Shown: positions 1 through 11,290 of the stretch, one piece after another
Numbering within the stretch: the first letter of the stretch is position 1
Layout: each line of letters starts with the position of its first letter
NCBI GenBank assembly: GCA_022316685.1
Contig: JAKJHU010000046.1
Location: 1,480,001-1,544,000 of the forward strand
Source: Progne subis subis
Lineage: Eukaryota; Chordata; Aves; Passeriformes; Hirundinidae
DNA length: 64,000 bases
Reading direction: 5' to 3'
The notes under the pieces: model-generated
The model's input: only the letters and a program-made list of their open reading frames with translations
The model's database searches: none
What the model was told of the DNA's origin: nothing
Position numbers and translations under genes: made by a program

Positions 1-186
1 GTTTTTACGGTTGAAGGAGTTTGGTAAAGTGGTGTTGTTTTTTTTTTTTTTCTTTTAGAAAAGGAAAGCCATCCTGAACTTGATACAGGCTCAAACAGAT
101 CAGAGACAGAAAGAACAGTCAAATAATGAAATTAAAGGGCTATGATTCCAACATATTTTAAAATGGTATTACAAAAGACACACAGT
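1..186. other. Intron sequence
   Basis: Unique AT-rich DNA with a T run near 40-51. Nothing recognised. Confidence 0.5.
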
Positions 187-880
187 GGTTGAATTTGGGA
201 GGGGCCTCTGCACATCATCTACAGAGTCCAACCCCACTTCTCAAGCAGGGTCAGCTAAAGCAGGCTGCCCAGGACCACTGGGTTTTGAATATTTCCAAGG
301 ATGGAGTCTCCAGAGCCTTTCTGGAAAATCTGTTCCAACACTTGACCACCTTCACAATACAGCTTTTTTCTTACGCTTAAATGAAGTTTCCCGTAGTTTA
401 ACGCATGCCCGTTGCCTCGTGTCGTGTTGCCACCACCGCTGTAAAGAGCCCGCCTCCATTTTATTTACTACCTCTTGTTAGTGTGCATCGACAAGATCTC
501 CCTGAGCCTCCTCTTCTCGAGGCTCTCAGTCCCCCCTCCTCGCACAAGAGATGTTCCAACCCTCAATCATCTTTGTGTGGTGCCATCACTCCAGTAAGTC
601 TATGTCCTTCTCATGCTGGGAGCCCAGAACTGGACCCAACACTGCAGCTACATCTCATCAGGGCTGAGCAGAGGGGAGGGACCACTGTCCTCCAGCTGCT
701 GGCAATGCTCTTCCTAATGCAGCCCCTGATGCTGTGCTCTTCCTTCCTTGTTGTGCAGGCACATCACTGCCTCACATCCTTTTTTTCCCACTGAAATTCT
801 GAGGTCCTCTTTCACAAAGCTGCTTTAAATGACTGGTTCCCAGCCTGTCCTGGGACCAACATTCCTCCCCAGCTCAGAGA
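187..880 (-). mobile_element. CR1 LINE fragment, 3' half
   Basis: The plus strand reads as the reverse complement of a CR1 3' region. Landmarks are agagtccaaccccacttct near the 3' end, then gcaggctgcccagg, then actggacccaacactgcag, then a stretch corresponding to the end of the reverse-transcriptase region, ending near cctccccagctcag. The copy is about 690 bp, 5'-truncated as most CR1 copies are, and diverged. A middle stretch (about 360-470) matches poorly and may be an indel or an insert. ORFs across it are broken remnants of the element in wrong frames, not genes. The insertion is in the same orientation as ADK. Confidence 0.85.
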
Positions 881-3114
881 ACCTTCCATTTCCATTTGCC
901 GAACTTCATGAGATTCCCATGAGGCCATTTCTTGCCTCTGTCAAGGTCTTTGAAATTTGATATTATATTGTGATTTTTCTTGAAGAAGCAGGGTTCAGAA
1001 TTCCTATGACAACTGAAACTACAAGCATACTGAGCATTCCATTTTACTTTTAAGACCCACACTTAGGAAAAAAGAAAAAGGAAGAAAACAATAAAAAGTA
1101 AGAGGTAAAAAAAATTAAAATAATAAAATGGTGTACAAATATACATCAATTCCTATAAGAAAAAAAAATAAAATGAAATTAGATATTGTAATTATGGAAG
1201 ATTACATTCCTGCATCAAAGAACAGTAATCTTCCACCTAATACATAACATAATTATGACAACTTATTTGTCAAAAATGCATAGTTTCCATGCATTACTCC
1301 ATGGATAACTCTGATGCCTTTCTTTCAGGTGCACTGGAAATGCAGCAGTAGTACTGATATGCTGAATTCATAGTGGTTTTGCCTATTGGGTATTTGCTTT
1401 CCCTGTTAAACCAACTTTATGTGCACACACGTATATACACACACATACATAACCTCCACAAATGCATATATAGATCATGACAAAACAAATGTGATCTCCC
1501 TCTCTAAAACTTCCTATATTTCAGTTTTCCATAGGCACTAATTTTCCAAGCCCTTCCTTATTAAATCAGTGGTTTTCACAAGCAATTTCATTTCAAATTC
1601 ACTAGACCTTCAGCTAGGGAAAAACAAGGTGTCCACAAAGGAATCCCAGCCAGTAAAATATAACAATTTATTGGCACCTTCAAGTTTTCTGAGCACTTGA
1701 AGGTTATGAAGACATACAGCTATAATTTGAGATATACTGGTTCATGTTAAATAGTACTGATAGATCTTTTTGTTACTACAAAGTTATTTTACCTTGTTAA
1801 TATAGTTGCAATGACTTATTATCTGTTCCCCATTCAAGATACCATTTGATATAGTCACTAGTTATAAAATATTAAATTATAAATATATTTTTCTGTCAGC
1901 ATAATGACTGAATTTGTTGTACAATTGGCTATGTCAATAAACTCACATAGATAACATTTTAAGCCAAGCTGAAAAATAAAATTTGGATTCAGTCCACCTA
2001 GAAGAAAAATGAAAGATTTGGTCAACATTTGAATAAAAGAAAATTCCGAGTTTCCACTGTGCTCTTTTTACAAGAGCAGTTCTCTAAATCTCTGCCAAGC
2101 AAGGACACTCTCCTAGTGGCACCAGTTGTATATTCTAAAGGATCATAAAAATCTATCATAGTTTTTAATCAATAAAGTTTTATAAACTTGGTACAGAATG
2201 ATGCAAAAAATTACCATTTCTGATTCCATCGTATTTGCATTCTCCACATATTTCCAGACTCAAGAAATTTTTTCTTAAGCCTCAGCTATATTTCAGAAGA
2301 GTTATCGTTTAACCTCTAATTCTATGACTTTAAAATGCTACATCTATTTTAGGATTTGTCTCACAACTAGTTGTTAATTACTGAGATAACAGATTGACAT
2401 TAAATTTTAGTATACATTAATATATTTGTTAACCATTACTATATGCTTAGTATATGTAAGTAAATGAACCTGAAATTGCACCTGATACCTTTCTTATTTT
2501 ATACATGACAAGTGGAAGACTACAAATTATTTCGTAGCTGAAATTAGTAGTCATAGTAATAGTAATTCAGTTTTGCACAGGTTATTTTTAGCCAAGTACT
2601 TGCTCCAGCCCTTCACTGCAGATTTCTCACACCTCTGAGTGTTTCAAAGTATAAATAATCTATTTTTTTCCTCTGCTTCTAGCATTGCATTTGTGTTTAA
2701 ATATAACAGAAGTTATTTCAATCTATTTAGTTTGACTCACACTTTCCAACACAAAGAATTCCTGTGATTTCTTCCAAGATGCTCTGTCTCTTCCATTTTA
2801 TGCAAAATTTGAAAAGAGCCATAGGGTCAGCTCAGTGCTGTTCTTTTGTTCAGACTGCATTCTGATTTGAGCTCTAGAAATTTACTTCTTTCTCTTACAT
2901 TGGTAATAAATTTTTTGGCCAAATACCAAATAACAAGTGAATGGGAACATTCTAAAGTAGTAGTGCTATACTCTCAGAGCAGAAGTAGTGGCAATAACAG
3001 CACACCAGATGCTGCATTAAAGACAGTTATTTATGGATTTAGGGAAATGAAGAAAAAATAGGATGGGGCTTCTGAAAAGTGGCACAAATTTTTAGAATCT
3101 CCTTGGTTAGAAGC

Positions 3115-3133
3115 TTTTTTTTTTTTTTTTTTT
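3115..3133 (+). repeat. T homopolymer
   Basis: About 19 consecutive T residues follow agaagc. Confidence 0.9.
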
Positions 3134-6100
3134 CTCTAAAGAGCTACAAGGAATGTAGTGCTCACAGAGTATGCTGAAACCTCATTATGTTCTAAACAAG
3201 TCAGAACAAATATTCAGCACTAGCAAACATGTATACTACAACTTTCTTATTCATTACCTCTTGTCAGATTTTTGTATCATGCATGCTCCTCTTTCAGTCA
3301 GGTTAATCAACCCTTCTGAACTGTGCCTAAAAAAGCCACATATGATATTTACCATGCCATGTTTTGAAAATCACCATGCTCTAAAAGGCATTTTGATCAT
3401 GGTTTAGACCATGAAAACGAACAGTTTATTTGGAGCCTGGATGGCTTACATGGCAAGCAGTGAACAGTTTGCAGAGGATACTGTGCTAAATGTGTCACTT
3501 TTAAAAAATAATATTGAAGCAGTTCTTTACAAACATGGCACTTGTCCAAAGCACATATGGAAGATAAATATAGCAGTAAAATTTTATGCACCAGATTTGA
3601 CCAAGGTCTTGAGTGCTAATTTATATTTTCTCCATTTTGCTGGAAGACTAGCTGCATTTGATAAAGCCACTTCATAACGACTCTGTTCTCCTAACATTTA
3701 CACATCACACATCTGGACTTGGAAAAGGATTCTGAGTAAAAGAGCCAACTAATGCAGATCTTGTTTATGTTATGTGCAATTACTCTTGTGTCATGAATCT
3801 CCCTGGGATATCAGAATGTGCCGAAGACACCCAAACAATATGTACTTCAAATAAAAGTGCAAAAGCCTGAGTGTTTCTGTCCCTATCAATGAACTTGGTA
3901 CACACGATCATGGCAGAAAATTAATGGTATTTGTATTTTCTAACAATATTGCATTTCATTTTTGTTAATTATTTGTATGTAATTAGAGCTGCCCTCAGCA
4001 TCTGAAGATCTCTGTTTGGATTGTTTTTCTCTCACAACTCGCTCACCGCAGCCAAGGGAACTAAGTGATGGCAGTTGCAACACTCAATTCGGTTACATAA
4101 ACACATCTTCCTTGCCAGATTCCCCTGCGGTGTTCCCATTTCATGAAGTCAGTCTGTAGCATTTAGTAATGTACTGTACCAGCAAGTTTCCTTTCATGTC
4201 ACAAAAGATTAGGTCCTCTGCTCCTGGCAGCAGAGCAGCACGTGTGTGAGCATCAGACACATGGAATCCACCCCACACCAGGTGGCTGCACCAGCAAGAG
4301 AACAGAGAAGAAATACAATACTTGACTAGCTACAGAACCAGAACTGGATGTCAGATTTTAGGAGAAAGACAGCCTTCACCCAGAAAATAAGGCAGATTTA
4401 TTCCTAAACCCATTGCAGTGTCAACAACAATGAGTGTACATTATACCTTCTACCACACACAAGATGCATATGCTTCAGTCTGTACTGAGTGCATTTGCCA
4501 GTAATGATACATAATGCTCTGGCCAGACTGCCCCTATAGATGTAAAGAGAGTTACACTTTTTAACATCACAGCTGGAAAAAACACATCTCTGACTATGAA
4601 AGCAGTATGTGGCAAAAGAGGTGACATAGACAGAGTGACCTAATCCATCACACAGCCCATCAGCTGCAGGAATGAGGGGCTTTCTGGGCAAAGTTTACCC
4701 CCACAACTGCCCATCAGCATGAAGCTGGGTGGTCAGAGTCCAGTGATTTGCCAGATCTTACCTTCCCCATGGACAGGTCTCTGCCAAAGGCTAGCTGGTA
4801 AATTAGAGACTAGTGGCTGTATGTGTCTGCAAGGATCAGGCACAATACAAGTCTCTGGGCATGTTTACAGCAGGCAGTGGAGCATCACAGAGGTCTCAGA
4901 GCTACCTGAGTGACCAGGCTGAGCTGGTAATTCATGCAGAGCCACACAGCTGAAGGAACTCCTGAAGTACCAGCAAATTGAATCATCTAGTTTTGCAGGA
5001 TGCCTGTTGTCCTGGGTCAGTTCAAATGTTATTGGTGAAAGAGTACACCTATGCACTTGAAGGATTAGTTGTAAATTCCACTTGCTGCCTAGATAAATAT
5101 AAAAACACTCTTTTTCCACCCTCCCCCAAGAAAGAAACATAGGAGAATGGAAAGAATCCAAATAAAAACTGAAGTAGCTGGAATTACTTATTAATGGTTA
5201 AGAATTACAACACAATGAGAGAGGCTTTTAAAAATCCTTTTACACAATTCTCAGTCAACACTGAAGCTGTGTAAAAAAATTTCCTTCCTTCTTTCTAATT
5301 TAAGACTTAATTTTCCTTTGGGGCCCTCTGATCAGATTAAAGAGTCTTAACAACAGCACTATTATATAAAACTGCAATCTGAACCACCTGGTCTATATGT
5401 CTAGTTCAAGGACTTAGGGAGGTTGGAGCAAACTTCCTAGACAAAGTGATTTCATTACTCTTCTCTACAACTCCTACAAATAAATGTCCACATCCCCCCA
5501 GCAAAGTGAGATTCTATCTTTGTGAGAATTCTGACACTGCAAGGAAGACAAGATCAACCACTGCATGAATGTAGATCAATTTTACTTGTACATTTTCACA
5601 CGGAATTGCTAAAGGCTGGCTCCAAGTGTTGACACGTTTGCTCAGTAATTCATGTGCCATGCTTCTCTTCAGTTAAACATGAATAAAACACTCCTGTTCC
5701 AGCATAAGATTGTCCACAAGCAGACACAATACAAATCTGAGTTAGCGCTGCTCTGCTTAAAATGATGTGCTCTCTCAGTTCAGATTAATGTTTCAGTGCA
5801 GACAAGCCTTTATTAAAGGAGAATGTCTGAAATGGTGGGGTAAGTCTGCAGTCCTGCAAACTGCTTTTCTAAAGTCTCCATACTCATAACTGTTATATGT
5901 ATTCAGGTTAACTCACACTGCCTACACATGGGAAAACCCAGCCATAAAAAGGAGTGGTCTACATCTGTGGTAACAATTTTCACCTTTCACTTACCCGCAA
6001 GTCATACTGAGGTAATCCACCACTGCCCCAGTGGTTAATGCTGACTTGGGAAATCTAGTACCTGCCTTCTCAATTCCACTGGTTAGTGACCTGCACACCA

Positions 6101-6414
6101 AGGTATAGAAGTTACCACCTAAATTCTTCATAAATTTGCTATTTCTAAAGTAAAGGAAGCAGAGGGTAAAAATCACACACTTTCTGTGATGCTGTTTTAC
6201 AACCTGTAAATAGACAATGGATGGTTTTACTTAGAGTTAACACTTAAAATCAGAGCAAATGTCTGCCTGAATACCACACATTATTTTCTTGAAATATTGC
6301 AGATAAGTACCAATATTCCACAGAAGACTACAGGCTAAGTATATACTAGTGGAGTCTCTTTTGATAGGAACCAGTGAAGCTTTTCTTGCAGCTTAGTGGC
6401 AAAGAATTTACAGT

Positions 6415-6476
6415 ACTAGGGTACTACTGTACCTAGTACTACTACTACTACTAGGGTACTACTGTACTACAGTACA
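6415..6476. repeat. Duplicated 18-mer around a (TAC)n core
   Basis: ACTAGGGTACTACTGTAC occurs at 6415-6432 and again at 6450-6467, separated by a (TAC/ACT)n stretch. GTAC palindromes recur through the block. It looks like a microsatellite that expanded and duplicated locally. Confidence 0.9.
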
Positions 6477-8835
6477 GTGCTAACAACCCACGATCCATTT
6501 GCAACATAAAACCTTCTGTAAATCAGTGTGTTGCTGTTTGTTTAGAAAAGTGTGTGACACTCTCAACTTCTACTTTCAATACTTGGGCAGAAAATAATCA
6601 CAGTTCAGGTGGCATTTGGGTATTTTGTATTTTAGAACTAGCAAAGAAGTCTGGTGACATGGTCATTTCTATGGTAACTATACTTTTGTAGTGAACATTG
6701 AAGTAAGTAGATACATAAAACAAGTATAAGTTGTCACTATATAAGTTACTGTTGCCCTGGGGCTGCAATAATTTCCTTCCTTTAAAATCGTTAAGTCTAG
6801 CCATAAATACTTGGTATCTCTCAATGTCCTATTATTTCAATCAGATGACAAGGCTCCTCGTACATAATATAGTGCAAACACACAAGCACACCAATTTATC
6901 AAAATAGGAACTTTCTGAAGAAATAATTTATTGGCCTGTAAGTAGCAAAGTATGAACAGGCTTCTGGCCTGAATAAAGAAAACCACTTCCAGGTTTGTTC
7001 TCGGGCAAGACTGAGCAGCTGCGGGTTTAAAATGCTAAGGCAATTTCTCCAACACTGGGAAGTACAGGGCTATTTCCAGGAAGAGAGCCCCACTGGACCT
7101 TCTCAAGACTTCCCCTTATTCTTTCTTTCCTCCGCTTCTCAAATAATCCACCAATGGCTGAGATGTGGAATTCAAAGACAGGCTGGACCCTTCCTCCTTC
7201 AGCAAACAGCAGTAATGTGAAAAAAAGGTTTTGGTCCCCCTTTTGCGTTCTACTCTTCAACATAAAGAATGTTTGACTGAAGGAGGTCCTCCTTTTGTCC
7301 CAGCAGAGGAATACATGATTGTTATGACTTCCAGACACAAACTTGTTTTGGAACAGTGGAGTGCAAGCTTAACACGTAGCTTAACACAAGCTTCTCACAC
7401 TTAGTGACAAGGAACCGATACTCAGAGAAAGGAAGCACAGCTGTCTTCCAATGCAGAGCAGGGCTGTAACTGTGCTGAGAAGGGACAGGCCTGCCCATGG
7501 CACAGAATGAAGCAGGCATTGATAGGTCAAGTGGATCCCCTGGGATCATTTCCTTGGCTTACATTTCATGTATGGCTTGGAAGTCTTATGCTTCAGAAAC
7601 AAAGGGAATAGTGTTCTACGACAGCTGCATTATATCATCATATCAAATGGATTAGGATGGCCATGGAGACTGGAAGGCCTAGCCAGCTATCAGTGATGAG
7701 GGAAGTACAGCTGAATAAGTCTTTTTTACAGAATAATTACCAATGTGTGCCCAGCGACTGGACAAACACCAGCAAACAGCCTTTTTAACTAGAGAATCCC
7801 ACTGCTGCAAGGAGAAAAGAGAGAAGTTGATAATTTTATGTACGATGAGAGAGCATCCACTTTAACATGTCATTGATGTTCTTCTGGTCATCTCTCTAAT
7901 GCCAGTATTAAGTCCTGGTTTTCACTTAAAGCAGATATTTGACTCTGTTTGCTATGACATATACTGTATCAAAACCTTGCATGTTTTGAATATACTTTCT
8001 GAGTGTACAATAACTTTATTTATGAATCCTTTGACAGCTAGGTCCTTTACCACAGATACTCATTGGCTGTATCCCAAAGGGTTTACCAAATATCGTAAGT
8101 AATTATCATTTGAAATTTGACCTTTCAGGCTATATTCAAAGATGGAAATTTGTATACAAACTCTTCTAGATTACTTTACCTGATTTTATCTAGAGGGACT
8201 ACAGCAGTGCATGGAGCCCTAATACAGGATCACTGAAATGGTGGTTACCTATCATTCCTCGCCTCATTTTACAGACTGTAGCAATTTATTTCTTGGAAAG
8301 AAGCTCAAGGACTCGGTTTTTGGTTTTTTACTTTTAGATGTACTATCCCTAATTAACTACATCCCTAATAAAAAAAAAAATCATGTGGCCACACCCTATT
8401 TTCGTTAAAATATTCCCCCATGTCTCTGGTGCTTTAGCTACACTGTACAGAGGGAGCCTGAGACAGAAGCTACAAGTCTAGAAAGGGACAACAGGGGCAA
8501 GATCTCCATACTCCTCCAGCACTAAATTCCTAGATCAACTCAGGCTGTAATGTACAACTTCACACTAATATAACTGCAAATCACTCCCTCACAGGTTTCA
8601 TTCACCAGTAGCGCCCTCACTTCATTGTGCTGGTTTTGCTGATACAGAAGGTACAGAAGTACAGGTTGGTGCACTGTGGCTGTTTCTCTTATGCTCTGTT
8701 ACATTTGGAAATCTGTTCTTATGAGTCAACACCAAGAAAATCAAATTGAGGTTGGTACCACTTGAGAAAAATAGAATTTTTGCATTACTGTGTAATCCTT
8801 GGTTTTTTGAGTCCATGTATGGTTTTTAAAAAGCC

Positions 8836-8920
8836 ATAATGATAATGATCATTGTTATGTAATGATAACAACAACACTATTAATAATTAATAATAATAAG
8901 GACAATGATAATAATAATCC
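8836..8920. repeat. Degenerate (ATAATG/TAA)n low-complexity tract
   Basis: Runs of ataatgataatgat and taataattaataataataa mark a decayed microsatellite. Confidence 0.8.
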
Positions 8921-10402
8921 AGGATGAAAATATACATCAAGTCAATATCCAGTAAAAATCAGGGTATGAACTGATAACTTTAGTATTAAGAACTGCAAGT
9001 ATGCTGTAAGAATTCTGCAATCCACAGCTTGAATATAAACTCAGAAAACCTAGGGTTAGGCTGATATTGAAAAAAATTCAACTGCATTAAGATAAAAGAT
9101 AGACAAGCAAGTTAGTCATAACTTAACTCCTGCTTGTTTTGATACTATGAATGAAAACATAAATGAAAAAAGTCCAATGTTCTGAAAACATAATTTCCAG
9201 GTAATTTAATTCTCCAAACACTAAAATATTTAGTAGTAACAATAGTTATTCTGCAGCTTTACTACAGGATAGCCTGTCATTAGTATTCTTGACAGCAGGA
9301 CTGCGACACCTCCCTGACACACAGCTCCTTCACGGAGCTCTTGTGCTGACAGAGGACCAAGTTAACAAAGAGCCACCTACTTCTCACAAATCTTGCATCA
9401 CACAATCCCTGCCATCGCATGAAAACTAATGTGGAAATGCAGGGGAAGCCCAATCTCCTTTCCCTTTGCTCCCTTGCATAAGACTTGGGAATAATTCAGT
9501 TAATGTATTCTTAGCCCACAAGCTTTCACTCTGTTCTTCTAGAATTCAACAGTTGTTTTAAAACATGGGACTACTACTAAAAGTTGCTGGAAGTATTCAT
9601 GCAGAAAACTGAAAAGATTGACAGTGATTTTTTTTTTACTTATATAGCAAAGACTAATTTGTATTTTACGCTGTTTCAGCAGTCTTTAACTGTTTTCTTC
9701 AAAATCACTGGCTCAGTGGCACCATATGGAGCATGTTGAACTTAAGGTACCAAGAATGTGTCCAAGATATATCTCACTCCAGTGTGTTAAAACATTCCAC
9801 CCTGCAGCTGTCATTATAGGAATATAATTCATACCCTAAAGTTTAAAGAAAAACAGTGTAGCTTACTATGCTTACGAAAATACAAGATTCTTTCAGTTCC
9901 AAGTAACAGTCAGTAAATGGAAAACAGTTAATCTTAAACACTGCAGTCTTAAATATTTGAAATTTTAACTGATCACGAACTGCTTTAATTCTGCATGATA
10001 TTTAAGACTGAAAGCAAACAAAACAAAAAAAAAGAAACATGGAAATGGATTCCTTAAAAAACCATAGTGAAGGGACTTGTATATTCAACCTTATCACAAA
10101 CCATCATCACTTTTTTCTTTTCCATTCGCTGCATTTATTTTAAAAATTGATGTATGAGATTAGGGAGCAAAAACCTTAGCTACATTTTGTAATGGCACTG
10201 AACAAGCGTATCATCAGTGTTATGACATTTCACCTCTGACCATTACTTCTCCAGTCTTTTTGTTATCGCTGTTCAAAATGTGAGTTTCTCAGGACAAGAC
10301 ATGCCTCTTTGTTTTGCAGTGTATAGAGCTGTAAACATCAGCTACAAAGTTAATTGCTGTGATAATAAGGATAGGAGATAGGCAAGAAAAAACACATGAC
10401 AA

Positions 10403-10691
10403 TGTTGCCATATTATGTGAGCTTTTGTGAGATGTTTACAGCTCTGACTGAATTTTCCCACAGCTTCCTGATGTAGACATGTTTTTCCACATTCCTTACT
10501 GATGACAGTCAACTGATGGACTTCTAGCCTGGCCAGTGGGATGGAGAGGTGATAGCCTTGTTCTCCAATCCCTGGTCATTCTTCAAAACCTATAAAAGCG
10601 AGTTCTTTGTAAACAATAAAGTTTTTCCTTCTTCAGCCTTCATTTTGTGGAGTCAAAATCTGTGAGTATTTACTTATGTCCACTAGCAACA
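10403..10691 (+). mobile_element. Solo LTR of an endogenous retrovirus
   Basis: The element starts TGTTGC and ends GCAACA, a perfect 6-bp terminal inverted repeat with the TG...CA ends expected of a retroviral LTR. Inside it are a TATA box (tataaaa, 10591-10597) and, 18 nt later, a polyadenylation signal (aataaa, 10615-10620), then a T-rich U5-like stretch. The 7-mer acatgac occurs at both outer ends (10394-10400 and 10689-10695), suggesting a target-site duplication of about 4 bp (TGAC), offset by 2 bp at the 5' side. No primer-binding site or gag/pol-like ORF follows, so it looks like a solo LTR left by recombination. Length 289 bp. It lies antisense to ADK. The family was not identified. 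Confidence 0.8.
10591..10620 (+). promoter_or_regulatory. LTR TATA box and polyadenylation signal
   Basis: cctataaaagcgag is followed after 18 nt by caataaag. This tight spacing is typical of short avian retroviral LTRs whose R region is compact. Both motifs look intact, so weak promoter activity on the plus strand is possible; this is inference. Confidence 0.65.
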
Positions 10692-10934
10692 TGACTAGAA
10701 AAACTGGCTTGGGACAGATGCTTAATTCAAATAGTCAATTCGCAAGACAGCAATGCAAGATGCCTTAGAAAAGGATCCAGAAACCCCCATTCATTCTCAC
10801 GTGCCAACCCAACATCTAGTCTGTATATGACACGAAAACTATTTTAGAGACTTAAAACATTTTATTGATACGATTTCTCACTGGCCTTTCTCTGCAAAGC
10901 CAGGAAGTTGTATGAGGCTCGGGGGAAAACTTTT

Positions 10935-11290
10935 CAGGAATCTTCTAAGGTTATCTCATGATAGCTTACTGATAAATGGCAAACTCCTGCGTAAGGCTTA
11001 GTGCCCTGGAGGCCTCCATGGGCAGGCAGTGAGCTGTGTGTGCCGTGCTGCCAAGCTGGGGATGTCCCGACAGCACTGCCAATCCTCCCGGGCACTGACC
11101 CGAGGACCACGGGCACTGGCCTGAGCACCGCACGCCCCATGGCTCCTGCCAGCGTGATGGGAAGGAGACATTTCATATTTGCACAGAGCTCACCGGGAAC
11201 ATGGAAAGGGTTTTGCAGGTGAGTTTATTACAGCAGGACGGGAAGTTGGGGGGTGTTGGAGCACAGAAGCTGGCTCTCGGGAGACAGCAG
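10935..11290. other. GC- and CpG-richer intronic patch
   Basis: About a dozen CpGs and a GC-rich core (10990-11150, including ctcccgggcactgacccgag) stand out just past the solo LTR. ORFs exist on both strands because stop codons are rare in GC-rich DNA. They show low-complexity Gly/Pro/Ala composition and no recognisable domain. Confidence 0.4.

Larger units (their letters stand above)
881..10402 (-). other. ADK: Probable ADK intron, lower-coordinate part
   Basis: This stretch of about 9.5 kb holds A-rich tracts (1075-1175), the T run at 3115, the duplicated 18-mer at 6415 and the degenerate repeat at 8836. Many 60-100 codon frames occur on both strands, but none shows a domain, splice-flanked conservation or an ADK match. 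Its assignment to an ADK intron rests on the exon at 23.6 kb and on finding no later ADK exon here; it could extend past the gene end if an exon was missed. Confidence 0.6.

Noticed and set aside
405..794. 129-codon plus-strand frame
   Set aside because: It lies inside the antisense strand of a CR1 element; a shadow of the repeat.
3411..3677. 88-codon ATG frame resembling a small protein
   Set aside because: No recognised domain, no flanking splice sites or conservation evidence. One such frame per several kilobases is expected by chance.
7941..8010. Minus-strand words resembling the ADK segment after N-E-T (QGF-like)
   Set aside because: Only a four-residue coincidence; flanking translation contains stops and no ADK similarity.
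10692..11230. Internal retroviral sequence following the LTR
   Set aside because: No primer-binding site right after the LTR, no gag or pol-like reading frame and no second LTR were found, so a provirus is not supported.
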